NCBI GenBank assembly: GCA_902581585.1
Contig: CACHPB010000004.1
Span: 29,127-93,126 of the forward strand
Direction of reading: 5' to 3'
From: an uncultured Pelagibacteraceae bacterium
GTDB lineage: Bacteria; Pseudomonadota; Alphaproteobacteria; Pelagibacterales; Pelagibacteraceae
Length of the DNA: 64,000 nucleotides
The notes under the pieces were generated by a model. It searched no databases and had not been told where the DNA came from. It was given only the letters and a program-made list of their open reading frames with translations. This document shows positions 46,987 through 56,335 of this stretch, piece after piece. Position numbers and translations under genes: made by a program. Each line of letters begins with the position of its first letter. Position 1 is the stretch's first letter.

Positions 46987-47814
46987 ATGAAAAACTTATA
47001 CCAAATTTACTTAATATCAGATTCTACCGGGGAGACATTGGATAGAATTTTTTTGGCTTTAAAAGCTCAATTTCCTAATTTTGAGTATGAAACTAACCAT
47101 TTTTCATTCACTCGTACCGAAAGTCAAACTTTAAGCATTTTAAAACAAGCTAAGAAAGATAAAAATTCTATTATTTTATATACAATAGTAAATAGTAAAC
47201 TTGCAAAGTATCTTACAGAAAAAGCTTATGAAAGAGAAATACCATGTTTTGGTGTTCTTGGTGATTTAATATTAAATTTCTCAAAAGTGCTTAATCAAAA
47301 AGCTTCCCATCAGCCAAGTGGTCAACACGTTCTAAATGAAGAATACTACGATAGAATTGAAGCTATTCAATTTACTATGAATCATGATGATGGTAATCAA
47401 ACTGATGATATAGAGAAATCGGATATCATCCTTTTAGGGGTAAGCAGGACAAGTAAAACCCCAACAGCAATTTATCTAGCTAATAGAGGTTTTAAAACTT
47501 CAAATATCCCACTAGTAAATAATAATTCAATCCCATCAAAGGTTACAGAAAAAAATTTTTCTCCTTGTGTTGTCGGTTTGGTAACTGAAGCTGAGAGACT
47601 ATATGATTTAAGAAAAAACAGATTAAATTCTCTTAAAGAAGATCAAAATAGCGAGTACATAAATATAGACAAAATTAGGGATGAATTAAATAGTTCCAAA
47701 AAAATATTTAAAGAAAATAATTGGCCTATAATAGATGTAACTAGAAAATCAGTTGAAGAAACAGCAGCATCTGTAATTAAAATTTATGAAATAAAAAATA
47801 AAAAAAATGCCTAA
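46987..47814 (+). CDS. ppsR: PPDK/PEP synthase regulatory kinase-phosphorylase
   Basis: This DUF299 protein both phosphorylates and dephosphorylates pyruvate phosphate dikinase or PEP synthase on a threonine, in response to ADP and phosphate. The 275-residue sequence has YLISDSTGETLDRI at the N-terminus, a P-loop-like DIILLGVSRTSKTPTAIYLA near residue 150 and the C-terminal VTRKSVEETAASV. It is the first gene rightward from the likely origin (the RP001-type position) and overlaps maf by 8 bp. Confidence 0.94.
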   Translation: MKNLYQIYLISDSTGETLDRIFLALKAQFPNFEYETNHFSFTRTESQTLSILKQAKKDKNSIILYTIVNSKLAKYLTEKAYEREIPCFGVLGDLILNFSKVLNQKASHQPSGQHVLNEEYYDRIEAIQFTMNHDDGNQTDDIEKSDIILLGVSRTSKTPTAIYLANRGFKTSNIPLVNNNSIPSKVTEKNFSPCVVGLVTEAERLYDLRKNRLNSLKEDQNSEYINIDKIRDELNSSKKIFKENNWPIIDVTRKSVEETAASVIKIYEIKNKKNA

Positions 47815-48391
47815 CATTATTTTAGCTTCAAAAAGCAAGGTAAGAAAAGAAATATTAGATAATCACAACATCAATTGTAATGTTGAAATATCAAATGTTG
47901 ATGAAGATCCAATAAAAGAAAGTCTATTAAAAGAGGGAGCTTCACCTGAAATTATTTCTAAAAATCTTGCAGAAATAAAAGCAAATAAGATAAGTCAAAA
48001 AATTAATAATACTCTAGTTTTAGGGGCAGATAGCGTCATTGATCTGACTGGGGAGTTAATATCAAAACCAGAAAGTAGGGAAGAGGCTTTAAATATTTTG
48101 AAAAAACTTAATGGAAAAAAACACTCTTTGATTAGTTCGGTATGTATATCTAAAAATGGATCCATGGTTTGGAACTATACTGATAAAGCTTACTTGACCA
48201 TGAAGGATTTTTCTGAAAATGAATTAATCACTTATCTGAATAAAATAAGTGATGAAGCTTTGTATGCTTATAATGTTTATCAAATTGAAGGAGAAGGAAG
48301 AACTTTATTTTCAAATATTGATGGTGATGAAGATACAATAATGGGCTTACCTATTAAAAAAATTAAGGAATATCTAGAACTTCAAAAATGA
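47807..48391 (+). CDS. maf: Maf-family nucleotide pyrophosphatase
   Basis: Maf proteins hydrolyse dTTP, UTP and modified pyrimidine NTPs. The 194-residue protein has IILASKSKVRKEIL at the N-terminus (SxSxxR motif), VLGADSVIDLTGELISKP near residue 75 and GEGRTLFSNIDGDEDTIMGLP. It lies between ppsR and aroE with 8-bp and 4-bp overlaps, the standard arrangement in this lineage. Confidence 0.95.
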   Translation: MPNIILASKSKVRKEILDNHNINCNVEISNVDEDPIKESLLKEGASPEIISKNLAEIKANKISQKINNTLVLGADSVIDLTGELISKPESREEALNILKKLNGKKHSLISSVCISKNGSMVWNYTDKAYLTMKDFSENELITYLNKISDEALYAYNVYQIEGEGRTLFSNIDGDEDTIMGLPIKKIKEYLELQK

Positions 48392-49179
48392 AAAAATTTT
48401 TTGTTATAGGAAACCCAATTGAACATTCTTTATCTCCAAAGTTGCATAATTATTGGATAAAATCTAACAATTTAAAAGCAGTTTACGATAAAAAAAAATT
48501 AGATATATCAGAATTAGAATATTTAATTAAAGAAGTTAAAGAAAAAAAAATTGATGGAATTAATGTTACAGTTCCTTTTAAAAATTCTGTAATTCCTTTT
48601 TTAGATAAACTATCTAGCGAGGCTCAAAAAACACAATCAGTAAATACTATACACTTGAAGGATGGAATAGTGATAGGTGACAATACAGATATAGAAGGCT
48701 TTAAGCTTGCTATTAAAAATACAAATTATGATATTGCTGGCAAAAATATATTAATATTAGGTGCAGGGGGAGTTTCTCCGTCAATAATAGTGGCTTTAAA
48801 TAATATGAATGCTAAAAAAATATTCTTAAGCAATAGAACACAAAGCAAAGCTGAAAATTTAAAAAAAACTTTTAATGAAATTGAAATTATTGAGTGGGGA
48901 AAAATACCAGATTTTGACATGATTGTTAATGCAACTAGTTTAGGTTTAAAAAAAGACGAAAATATTGTTTTGGATTATTCAAAAATTAGCTCCGAAAAAT
49001 TTTTTTATGATGTAACATACAATCCCTCTGAAACTAATTTCTTAAAATCTGCAAAAAGAAATGGAAATAAAATAGAAAATGGAAAGAAAATGTTTATTTA
49101 TCAGGCACAAGCCTCTTTTAAAATTTGGAATAATATAGAACCTAAAGTAGACGATAAGGTCATGGAGCTTCTAAATTGA
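48388..49179 (+). CDS. aroE: Shikimate dehydrogenase
   Basis: AroE reduces 3-dehydroshikimate to shikimate with NADPH in aromatic amino-acid synthesis. The 263-residue protein has VIGNPIEHSLSPKLHNYW, INVTVPFKNSVIPFLD with the catalytic lysine, GDNTDIEGF, the nucleotide loop ILGAGGVSPSI, and YQAQASFKIW at the end. It overlaps maf by 4 bp and coaE by 4 bp. Confidence 0.96.
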   Translation: MKKFFVIGNPIEHSLSPKLHNYWIKSNNLKAVYDKKKLDISELEYLIKEVKEKKIDGINVTVPFKNSVIPFLDKLSSEAQKTQSVNTIHLKDGIVIGDNTDIEGFKLAIKNTNYDIAGKNILILGAGGVSPSIIVALNNMNAKKIFLSNRTQSKAENLKKTFNEIEIIEWGKIPDFDMIVNATSLGLKKDENIVLDYSKISSEKFFYDVTYNPSETNFLKSAKRNGNKIENGKKMFIYQAQASFKIWNNIEPKVDDKVMELLN

Positions 49180-49763
49180 TTAAAGTTGGTATTTTAGGTG
49201 ACATAGGTTCAGGCAAAAGCTTTGTTGCAAAACAATTTGGTTATCCAGTCTTTAACGCAGATAAGGAAGTAAGTGATATCTACAAAAACGATAAATCTTG
49301 CTACAAAAAAATTAAAAAAAAATTTCCAAAATTTATAAAGTCAAAAATTTTAAAAAAAAATGAGCTTGGAAACATAATTAAAGATAATAAACAAAATCTA
49401 AAAAAAATATCAAACATAGTACATCCAATCGTTAGGAATAGAATGCATTTGTTTTTTAAAAAAAATAAAAGAAAAAAGATGGTTGTTTTAGATATACCAT
49501 TGTTAGTTGAAAATAAGCTATATGATAAAAACTTTTACTTAATTTTTGTCCAATCAAACAGAAATGAGATTAATAAGAGACTTAAAAAAAGGCCTTTTTA
49601 TAATAAAAGTATTATTACTAGTCTCAGAAAATCCCAAAGATCTTTGGGTTATAAAAAGAAAATATCTAATTTTGTTATTAAAAACAATTTTCAACTTCTA
49701 AGCTTAAAAAAAAATATTAAAATAATAAAAAGAAAGATTTTAGATGAAAGAAATAGTTCTTGA
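49176..49763 (+). CDS. coaE: Dephospho-CoA kinase
   Basis: CoaE adds the 3'-phosphate in the last step of coenzyme A synthesis. The 195-residue P-loop kinase starts at TTG overlapping the aroE stop and shows VGILGDIGSGKSFVAKQFG, the VFNADKEVSDIY segment and MVVLDIPLLVENKLYD. It is very lysine-rich. It overlaps dnaQ by 20 bp. Confidence 0.93.
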   Translation: MIKVGILGDIGSGKSFVAKQFGYPVFNADKEVSDIYKNDKSCYKKIKKKFPKFIKSKILKKNELGNIIKDNKQNLKKISNIVHPIVRNRMHLFFKKNKRKKMVVLDIPLLVENKLYDKNFYLIFVQSNRNEINKRLKKRPFYNKSIITSLRKSQRSLGYKKKISNFVIKNNFQLLSLKKNIKIIKRKILDERNSS

Positions 49764-50406
49764 TACAGAAACTACAGGATTGTCGGTAAGAGATGGACAC
49801 CGAATTGTTGAAATTGGATGTATTGAGTTAGATAATTTAGTCCCAACAAAAAATATATTTCACGTTTATCTAAATCCAGAGAGAAAGGTCTCAGAGAAAG
49901 CTTATGAAGTTCATGGATACTCAGATGAGTTTTTATCTAATAAACAAAAATTTGTTGAAGTTGTTGAAGATTTTTTATCTTTTATTGAAGGTAAAAAAAT
50001 AATAATTCACAACGCTGAGTTTGATATTGGACATTTAAATAATGAATTGTCTTTAATTGGAAAGCCTAAAATAAGTAATTCAAATATAATTGATACTTTA
50101 GAACTTGCTAGAAATAAATTCCCAGGATCTGGGATAAGCCTAGATGCACTATGTAAAAGATTTAGAATTGATAATTCTAAAAGAGAAAAGCATACTGCCT
50201 TGATTGACTGCGAGTTACTTGCAAAAGTTTACATTAATCTTATTGATCAAAAAGAACCTACTTTTGACTTGACCGAAAAAAATGACTCAAGTGTCACATT
50301 AGATCCTAACCGAGACTACTACAAAAAAATTATTTTACCTACCAAAAAAGAATTGTCAGATCACTCTGAATTTTTAAAAAAAAATTTAAAAAAAAATTAT
50401 TTTTAA
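49744..50406 (+). CDS. dnaQ: DNA polymerase III epsilon subunit (proofreading exonuclease)
   Basis: DnaQ is the 3'-5' exonuclease of the replicative polymerase. The 220-residue protein has the ExoI motif VLDTETTGLSVRDGHRIVEIG, ExoII IIHNAEFDIGHLN near residue 84, and ExoIII-epsilon HTALIDCELLAKVY near residue 153. The chain is slightly shorter than in E. coli. It overlaps coaE by 20 bp and converges on secB (4-bp overlap). Confidence 0.96.
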   Translation: MKEIVLDTETTGLSVRDGHRIVEIGCIELDNLVPTKNIFHVYLNPERKVSEKAYEVHGYSDEFLSNKQKFVEVVEDFLSFIEGKKIIIHNAEFDIGHLNNELSLIGKPKISNSNIIDTLELARNKFPGSGISLDALCKRFRIDNSKREKHTALIDCELLAKVYINLIDQKEPTFDLTEKNDSSVTLDPNRDYYKKIILPTKKELSDHSEFLKKNLKKNYF

Positions 50407-50825
50407 TTTAATTTAGCTTTATATAGTTCCTCAAAATCTATTTTTTTTCCAAATTTAAGATTTGGCAAACCAGAATTTTTTAAAATTGTTAAAAATTTTT
50501 CTTCTAATTCTGGATAAATTTTAATTTGCAGATCACATAAAACTATTTTTTCCAACTCCTTTTTTTTAATTTTAAGATCTAATATATCTATTACAGTTGC
50601 ATATTTTATTTCAAAAAAACCAGTTTCTTTTTTTTTGTTAGGGTTTGTGTAACTAAGAGTGGTAAGTACTTCTATCATCTTTCTTTTTAAAGGTTTAGAG
50701 TTTATTCCAACCTGCATTTGGAATTCTGGTATTGTGTTTCTGATGGTAAGTAAGCTTTCAGGACTTGGTATTTCAATAGATAGATCTTGAATATAACTAA
50801 CAATTATTTTATATTTACTTTCCAT
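50403..50825 (-). CDS. secB: Protein-export chaperone SecB
   Basis: SecB keeps outer-membrane and periplasmic precursors unfolded for SecA. The product (140 residues from the ATG at 50825; 143 from an ATG at 50834) shows the SecB core: SYIQDLSIEIPSPESLLTI, KKETGFFEIKYATVIDI, and a leucine-rich C-terminus. Similarity is modest, but position beside fxsA and dnaQ is standard for SecB. Both possible starts lie inside the end of fxsA. Confidence 0.85.
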   Translation of the reverse strand: MESKYKIIVSYIQDLSIEIPSPESLLTIRNTIPEFQMQVGINSKPLKRKMIEVLTTLSYTNPNKKKETGFFEIKYATVIDILDLKIKKKELEKIVLCDLQIKIYPELEEKFLTILKNSGLPNLKFGKKIDFEELYKAKLN

Positions 50826-51243
50826 CTTTATCATCTATATCTTCATATTCACCATCTATAAAATTCTTTTCTTTAAAACTACTTTTGGTTTTTGGTGAAT
50901 ATTTTTTTGAATATTTACTCAAAATTAATCTTCTTGTTGGAGGAAAAACTAGCAAAATCCCTATAATGTCTGTTGCAAATCCTGGTAATATCAAAAGTAA
51001 AGCTGCAAAAGCAATTGCTGCTCCAGAAACTATCTCATAAAGTGGCAGTTTATTTTCAACTAACTGTGACATCCCTGAACGTAAAGTATTAAAACCCTCA
51101 TATCTTGCATACCAAATACCCATAACTGCAGTAACTAAAATTAGCAAAATAGTGTTCAATGCGCCTATTTGTGAGCCAACTTTTATAAATAAGTAGATTT
51201 CAATTAGAGGTATCCCTAAAATAAGAATTATTGCTGTGTTCAT
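50815..51243 (-). CDS. fxsA: FxsA-family membrane protein
   Basis: FxsA is a small inner-membrane protein; in E. coli, overexpression relieves phage T7 exclusion by the F plasmid, but its native role is unclear. The 142-residue protein has the typical LILGIPLIEIYLFIKVGSQIG start, ILVTAVMGIWYARYEG, and LLILPGFATDIIGILLVFPP, with three to four membrane segments. Its C-terminus is charged and it overlaps secB. Confidence 0.93.
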   Translation of the reverse strand: MNTAIILILGIPLIEIYLFIKVGSQIGALNTILLILVTAVMGIWYARYEGFNTLRSGMSQLVENKLPLYEIVSGAAIAFAALLLILPGFATDIIGILLVFPPTRRLILSKYSKKYSPKTKSSFKEKNFIDGEYEDIDDKDGK

Positions 51244-51301
51244 TTGTCTATAATGTAAATTGCAGGTTGAAATTAATCAACATAGTAAATATTATTAGTA
51301 T

Positions 51302-51892
51302 ATGAGTTACAGCTTCGAGTACATCGATATAATACTTTTGGCAATGATTGCGGGATTTATTTTCCTAAGATTAAGAGGTATTTTGGGAAAAAAAACTGGA
51401 TTTGAGGAAAATATAAATTCAAGTTTTGCCCATGAGGAGGTCCAAGAAACAAAAGTTTCTCCCATTTTAAACGCTGACACTTTTGATGACGCTGCAAAAA
51501 AAGACTTCTTAAATGGTGCAAAAATTGCTTATGAAAGTATTATAACTAATTTTTCTAAAGGAGATTTAAAATCAATAAAAAATCTTTTAGCAAAAGATGT
51601 CTATGATCAATTTGATGAAGCTATCAAAGACAAAAAAGCAAAAAATGTTACTTCTGAAACAACATTTATAGGCATTAATTCTGCAGAAATAAAAGAGCAC
51701 AGTCAAAATAAAAATATGCTTGAAGTAAGTGTTGAATTTGTCAGTGAAATTATTTCATGTATTAAAGATAAAGATAATAAAGTTGTATCTGGTGATGCTC
51801 AAAAAGTTAAAAAAGTACTGGATACTTGGAAATTTACCAAGGATAGTACTTCAAAAAATCCTAACTGGCTAATAGTGGATACCCAAGCATAG
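51302..51892 (+). CDS. Tim44-like domain membrane protein (TimA-type)
   Basis: The 196-residue protein has one N-terminal membrane segment (about residues 8-24), a short linker, and a Tim44-like domain (about residues 60-195: FLNGAKIAYESIITNFSKGDLKSIKNLLAKDVYDQF split across helices, and TWKFTKDSTSKNPNWLIVDTQA). Its relatives in alphaproteobacteria are linked to mitochondrial Tim44. The likely role is in membrane protein handling but is not defined. It directly precedes the Smr gene and is divergent from fxsA. Confidence 0.9.
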   Translation: MSYSFEYIDIILLAMIAGFIFLRLRGILGKKTGFEENINSSFAHEEVQETKVSPILNADTFDDAAKKDFLNGAKIAYESIITNFSKGDLKSIKNLLAKDVYDQFDEAIKDKKAKNVTSETTFIGINSAEIKEHSQNKNMLEVSVEFVSEIISCIKDKDNKVVSGDAQKVKKVLDTWKFTKDSTSKNPNWLIVDTQA

Positions 51893-52309
51893 TTGATTAA
51901 AAAAATATCAGATAAAGATAAACAAGATTGGCAAAAATTTTTAAATAGTTCTGAAAAATTAGAAAATAAAGATAGCATAAATGTTAAATTCTCCAAAAGA
52001 TATACTGAAAAGTCAATTGACTTACATGGTTATACTTTAGATGAAGCTAACCAAAAGATGACTTCTTACATCGAAGAATGTTATGAAAAAGGAATTAATA
52101 AAATCAATGTTATTACTGGAAAAGGGCTGAGATCAAAAAATTTAAATGATCCATACCAATCAAAAGATTTTAGTATATTAAAACATTCAGTACCAAATTT
52201 TATAAAAGGTAATAATCAGTTAATGAGTAAAATTATTAGCATTGATTTTGAGGCTGTTGAAAACCAGTCAGTAGGAAGTTTTGATATCTTTTTAAAAAAA
52301 AAAAAATAA
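51893..52309 (+). CDS. Smr-domain protein
   Basis: The 138-residue protein starts at a TTG directly after the Tim44-like stop. A charged N-terminus (about residues 1-38) leads into an Smr domain with SIDLHGYTLDEANQKM, NVITGKGLRS and a C-terminal strand. Smr domains act as nucleases on DNA or on colliding-ribosome mRNA; this stand-alone type has no MutS part. The mltA gene that often lies between the Tim44-like and Smr genes in alphaproteobacteria is missing. Confidence 0.9.
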   Translation: MIKKISDKDKQDWQKFLNSSEKLENKDSINVKFSKRYTEKSIDLHGYTLDEANQKMTSYIEECYEKGINKINVITGKGLRSKNLNDPYQSKDFSILKHSVPNFIKGNNQLMSKIISIDFEAVENQSVGSFDIFLKKKK

Positions 52310-52312
52310 AAA

Positions 52313-53683
52313 TTATAAAATAAACTTTGAAAGATCTGCATCTTTAACAAGTTCACCAATATTTTTCTTAATATATTCTGAGTCAATACTGATTTTTTCT
52401 CCAGCTCTATCTGTAGCTGTAAAACTTATTTCATCTAAAACTCTTTCAATAATAGTGTGAAGTCTTCTTGCACCTATATTCTCAACAGTTGTGTTCACCT
52501 CGCTTGCAATTGTAGCAATGGTGTCTATCCCATCTTCAGTAAATTCTAAATCAACGTTTTCTGTTTTAAGCAAAGCTTTGTATTGTTTAATCAAACTATT
52601 ATCTGGCTCTTTTAAAATTCTTTTAAAATCCTCACTATTTAATGCATCTAGTTCTACCCTGATTGGCAGTCTTCCTTGAAGTTCAGGTAAAAGGTCTGAT
52701 GGTTTTGCTAACTGAAAAGCCCCGGAGGCAATAAATAATATATGATCTGTTTTAATTGGACCGTATTTAGTACTAACCGTTGTACCCTCAATTAAAGGAA
52801 GTAAGTCTCTTTGAACTCCTTCTCTAGATACATCTCCACCAACTCGATCAGTCCTTGCCGAAATTTTATCTATTTCATCTAAAAACACAATTCCATTGTT
52901 CTCTGTAGTATTTTTTGCTGACTTGATAATTTTATCTTGTTCAATTAATTTATCCGCTTCTTCATTTAATAATATTTCATGAGACTCTTTTACTGACATT
53001 TTTTTCTTTTTGGCTTTTTGCCCCATAGACTTTCCAAGCATATCCGAAATATTTATCATACCAACATTGGCTCCAGGCATTCCTGGAATTTCAAATGATG
53101 GCATACCACCACCACTTTCAGTAACAGCTATTTCAATTTCGTTATCATCTAAATCTCCATCTCTTAATCTTTTTCTAAAGCTTTCTCTAGTCGCAACACT
53201 TGCTTTATTCCCAACAATTGCATCCAGAACTCTGTCCTCTGCTAATTTTTGTGCTTTAGCATGTACTTCTTTTCTTTTTTTTACTTTTTCCATCGCAATA
53301 GCAATTTCTAAAAGATCTCTAATAATTTGTTCTACGTCCCTTCCAACATAACCAACTTCTGTAAATCTAGTTGCCTCAACTTTCACAAACGGTGCTTCAG
53401 CTAATTTTGATAATCTTCTTGAAATTTCAGTTTTACCAACACCTGTTGGTCCCATCATTAAAATATTTTTTGGAAGAACTTCATCTTTCATGTCACCTTC
53501 TAAAGCTTGTCTTCTCCATCTATTTCTTAAAGCAATTGCGACAGCTCTTTTCGCATTATTTTGTCCAACAACAAATCTATCCAATTCAGAAACTATTTCT
53601 CTTGGAGATAATGAATTTAGAATGTTACTATTTTCTTTTTTTACTTTGGTTTTTGGTAGAGTTGTAACGTTTGATTTTTCCAT
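52313..53683 (-). CDS. hslU: ATP-dependent protease ATPase subunit HslU
   Basis: HslU unfolds substrates and feeds them into the HslV peptidase. The 456-residue AAA+ protein has [20 protein letters not shown], Walker [15 protein letters not shown], the pore loop region [13 protein letters not shown], Walker [10 protein letters not shown], and a long helical I-domain (about residues 110-235). I use the ATG at 53683, one base after the hslV stop; an upstream TTG would overlap hslV. Confidence 0.97.
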   Translation of the reverse strand: MEKSNVTTLPKTKVKKENSNILNSLSPREIVSELDRFVVGQNNAKRAVAIALRNRWRRQALEGDMKDEVLPKNILMMGPTGVGKTEISRRLSKLAEAPFVKVEATRFTEVGYVGRDVEQIIRDLLEIAIAMEKVKKRKEVHAKAQKLAEDRVLDAIVGNKASVATRESFRKRLRDGDLDDNEIEIAVTESGGGMPSFEIPGMPGANVGMINISDMLGKSMGQKAKKKKMSVKESHEILLNEEADKLIEQDKIIKSAKNTTENNGIVFLDEIDKISARTDRVGGDVSREGVQRDLLPLIEGTTVSTKYGPIKTDHILFIASGAFQLAKPSDLLPELQGRLPIRVELDALNSEDFKRILKEPDNSLIKQYKALLKTENVDLEFTEDGIDTIATIASEVNTTVENIGARRLHTIIERVLDEISFTATDRAGEKISIDSEYIKKNIGELVKDADLSKFIL

Positions 53684-53684
53684 A

Positions 53685-54200
53685 TTAAATTTTTTCAATA
53701 TTTAAATTATCATTTGTAAAAACACATATTTCTGATGCGACTTTAATTGCTTTTTTTGCAACTTCCTCAGCAGATAAATCTGTATCCATTAATACTTTTG
53801 CAGAAGCTAATGCATAATTTCCACCTGACCCTATTCCAATGACGTCTCCTTCAGGTTCTAAAACATCACCAGTTCCTGATATAATAAAACTATTTTCTTT
53901 GTCACCAACTGCCATTAAGGCTTCTAGTCTTCTCAAATACTTATCTGTTCGCCAATCTTTAGCTAATTCAACAGCTGCTCTTGCTAAATTTCCAGCATGT
54001 TTTTCTAACTTAGACTCTAATCTTTCAAATAATGTTAAGGCATCTGCTGTAGATCCAGCAAAACCTGCTATCACATTTCTTTTCTCAATCTTACGAACTT
54101 TGTTTGCAGTTTTCTTAATTACTGTATTACCCATACTAACTTGGCCATCTCCCGCAACTACTACTTCATTGTTTTTTCTTACTAATACTATCGTTGTCAT
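53685..54200 (-). CDS. hslV: ATP-dependent protease peptidase subunit HslV
   Basis: HslV is the proteasome-like threonine peptidase of the HslUV protease. The 171-residue protein begins MTTIVLVRK, so Thr2 becomes the catalytic N-terminal nucleophile after Met removal. [17 protein letters not shown] and [20 protein letters not shown] are family signatures. It lies upstream of hslU and divergent from hisB, with a candidate heat-shock promoter that would make its mRNA leaderless. Confidence 0.97.
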   Translation of the reverse strand: MTTIVLVRKNNEVVVAGDGQVSMGNTVIKKTANKVRKIEKRNVIAGFAGSTADALTLFERLESKLEKHAGNLARAAVELAKDWRTDKYLRRLEALMAVGDKENSFIISGTGDVLEPEGDVIGIGSGGNYALASAKVLMDTDLSAEEVAKKAIKVASEICVFTNDNLNIEKI

Positions 54201-54207
54201 GAGATAT

Positions 54208-54235
54208 AAATGGATATTAAATCTAATAGTTCAAG
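54208..54235 (-). promoter_or_regulatory. Candidate heat-shock (sigma32-like) promoter of hslVU
   Basis: On the minus strand CTTGAAC (54235-54229), 13 bp, and ATCCATTT (54215-54208) resemble the sigma32 consensus CTTGAAA / CCCCATNT. The element ends 7 bp before the hslV ATG, so transcription would begin at or very near the start codon. The spacing matches the element before grpE. Confidence 0.4.
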
Positions 54236-54291
54236 ACCAAGGCTAGAATTATTGCCATAATTGAATAATAGATATATACCTTTTTCAGATA

Positions 54292-54882
54292 ATGAAACGT
54301 AAAGCCAAAATAAGTAGAAAAACAAAAGAGACCAACATAAGTGTTGATTTAAATATTGATGGTAAGGGTAAGTATAAAGTTGACACAGGTATAGGTTTTT
54401 TAGATCATATGCTTGAACAATTATCAAAACACTCTTCGATGGATATGAATATTAAAGCTAAAGGTGATACGCACATTGATCTTCATCACACGACAGAAGA
54501 TACAGGAATTGCAATTGGTGAATGTTTAAAAAAAGCATCTAAAAAATTTGTCGGTATTAAAAGATATGCGCATGCGATGATACCAATGGATGAAACATTA
54601 ACAAGAGTTGCAATTGATGTATCAAACAGACCTTATTTAATTTGGAAAGTAAAATTGAAAGTAGAAAAATTAGGTGAGATGGATACAGAATTATTTAAAG
54701 AATGGTTCCAGGCTTTTTCACAATCTGCAGGTATTACTTTGCACGTTGAAAATATTTATGGTGATAATAGCCACCACATAATCGAATCTTGCTTTAAAGG
54801 ATTAGCAAGATCATTAAGAGCTGCTTTGGAAATGGATCCAAGAAATAAAACTACAATACCTTCAACAAAAGGTTCTTTATAA
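54292..54882 (+). CDS. hisB: Imidazoleglycerol-phosphate dehydratase
   Basis: HisB dehydrates imidazole glycerol phosphate in histidine synthesis. The 196-residue single-domain protein contains [19 protein letters not shown], the metal-binding [15 protein letters not shown], and the repeat-half [16 protein letters not shown]. It has no phosphatase domain, as usual outside enterobacteria. It starts the hisB-hisH-(FkbM)-hisA-hisF-hisE run, divergent from hslV with 91 bp between. Confidence 0.97.
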   Translation: MKRKAKISRKTKETNISVDLNIDGKGKYKVDTGIGFLDHMLEQLSKHSSMDMNIKAKGDTHIDLHHTTEDTGIAIGECLKKASKKFVGIKRYAHAMIPMDETLTRVAIDVSNRPYLIWKVKLKVEKLGEMDTELFKEWFQAFSQSAGITLHVENIYGDNSHHIIESCFKGLARSLRAALEMDPRNKTTIPSTKGSL

Positions 54883-54887
54883 AATTG

Positions 54888-55514
54888 ATGAATGTCACAA
54901 TTGTTGACTACAATTCAGGGAATATAAGTTCTGTAATAAATTCATTTAAAGAGGTTGCAAAAGATGAAGTCAATATTGAAGTAACATGTGATCTTGAAAC
55001 AATTAAAAATAGCGATAAAGTTGTATTACCAGGACAAGGATCTTTTAAAAGCTGCATTGATGGACTTAAGAGTATCAATGGTTTGATAGACACTCTTAAT
55101 GAATTTGCATTAGAATGTAAAAAACCACTTCTTGGAATTTGTGTTGGTCTTCAAATGTTCGCAGACGTTGGTTACGAAGAAGCTGAGACTAAAGGTTTAG
55201 GATGGATTTCAGGTAAAGTGTCTAAAATTAATAACAAAGGTGGTAAATTTAAGCTGCCACACATCGGATGGAATGAAATTAATATAATGAAAGACAGTAA
55301 GATTTTTAAAGGAATAGAAAACAAATCCCACATGTACTTTGTTCACAGTTATGAGTTTGTACCCAAAGATAAATATGTAATTTCAGCAACAACTGATTAT
55401 TCATCTAATGTTGTTTGTGCAGCTGAAAAAGAAAATATATTTGGAACTCAATTTCACCCCGAAAAAAGCGACAAAACGGGTCTTAAAATAATAGAAAATT
55501 TTATCAATTTATAA
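54888..55514 (+). CDS. hisH: Imidazole glycerol phosphate synthase, glutaminase subunit
   Basis: HisH releases ammonia from glutamine for HisF. The 208-residue class I amidotransferase has VTIVDYNSGNISSV at the start, the nucleophile cysteine in LLGICVGLQMF near residue 83, and the His/Glu pair in GTQFHPEKSD near residue 190. I use the ATG at 54888; an in-frame TTG one codon upstream is less likely. It is 5 bp after hisB and separated from hisA by an FkbM gene. Confidence 0.97.
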   Translation: MNVTIVDYNSGNISSVINSFKEVAKDEVNIEVTCDLETIKNSDKVVLPGQGSFKSCIDGLKSINGLIDTLNEFALECKKPLLGICVGLQMFADVGYEEAETKGLGWISGKVSKINNKGGKFKLPHIGWNEINIMKDSKIFKGIENKSHMYFVHSYEFVPKDKYVISATTDYSSNVVCAAEKENIFGTQFHPEKSDKTGLKIIENFINL

Positions 55515-55552
55515 TCATGAAGCTCTTTATAGCTATAGACATTTAAGTTAAG

Positions 55553-56332
55553 ATGATAGAAAAACTTATCAAGTTTCCTTATCTAAAAAGACTAATCCCA
55601 TCAATTTTTACGAGATATTATAGAATAATAAAGAAAAGCAGAAAGTATTATCAAATTAAAGATATTAAATTTTATTTGGATTTTCTGGATCCTATGGATA
55701 GAGAAATAATTCTTAATAAAGTTTACGAAAAAGATCAGGTGACTTTTATAGAAAAGAAAATGAATGATGATAACTTTTCACATTTTTTTGATATAGGCTC
55801 AAACTCCGGATATTATTCTTTTTATTTTGCAAATAAGTTTAAAGATCTAAAAATTAATTCTTTTGAACCTAACATAGACGCGTACAATAAATTTATTAAA
55901 ACTCTAGACAAAAATTCATTCAGGAATATCGAACTTTTTAAATTTGGATTATCTGATAAAGAAAAAAAAATTCAAACTTGGTCATTAGTTAAAAATGGAT
56001 TTGTCCAATCAAACTCTACTGTTCTAGATAAAAATATTGATTTAAATAGTAAAAATATAAAAATTAAAGATATTATTGTAAAATCTGGAGATAAAATTTT
56101 TGATTTTAAAAATAAAAAATTGTGTTTTAAAATAGATGTGGAGGGACATGAAATCTACACTCTGAAAGGCCTTAGTAATATTTTAAATAATAATAAGTGT
56201 TTATTATTAGTAGAAATTTTCGATTTTAATTTTAATATAGTGAACGAATTTCTTAAAAGTATTGATTATAATCTAATATATTATTTTAAAAATACATCTT
56301 ACTATGCTTTTTCAAATATTAATTCAAAATAA
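55553..56332 (+). CDS. FkbM-type methyltransferase inserted in the his operon
   Basis: The 259-residue protein has a Rossmann SAM-binding domain: FFDIGSNSGYYSFYFANK near residue 80, INSFEPNIDAYNKFIKTL, and CFKIDVEGHEIYTLKGL with the FkbM-family DVEGxE motif. Such enzymes O-methylate sugars or small molecules, often in envelope glycan pathways; the acceptor is unknown. It splits hisH from hisA and is more A+T- and lysine/asparagine-rich than the his genes, suggesting later insertion. Only 3 bp separate it from hisA, so it is probably co-transcribed. Confidence 0.87.
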   Translation: MIEKLIKFPYLKRLIPSIFTRYYRIIKKSRKYYQIKDIKFYLDFLDPMDREIILNKVYEKDQVTFIEKKMNDDNFSHFFDIGSNSGYYSFYFANKFKDLKINSFEPNIDAYNKFIKTLDKNSFRNIELFKFGLSDKEKKIQTWSLVKNGFVQSNSTVLDKNIDLNSKNIKIKDIIVKSGDKIFDFKNKKLCFKIDVEGHEIYTLKGLSNILNNNKCLLLVEIFDFNFNIVNEFLKSIDYNLIYYFKNTSYYAFSNINSK

Positions 56333-56335
56333 AAT

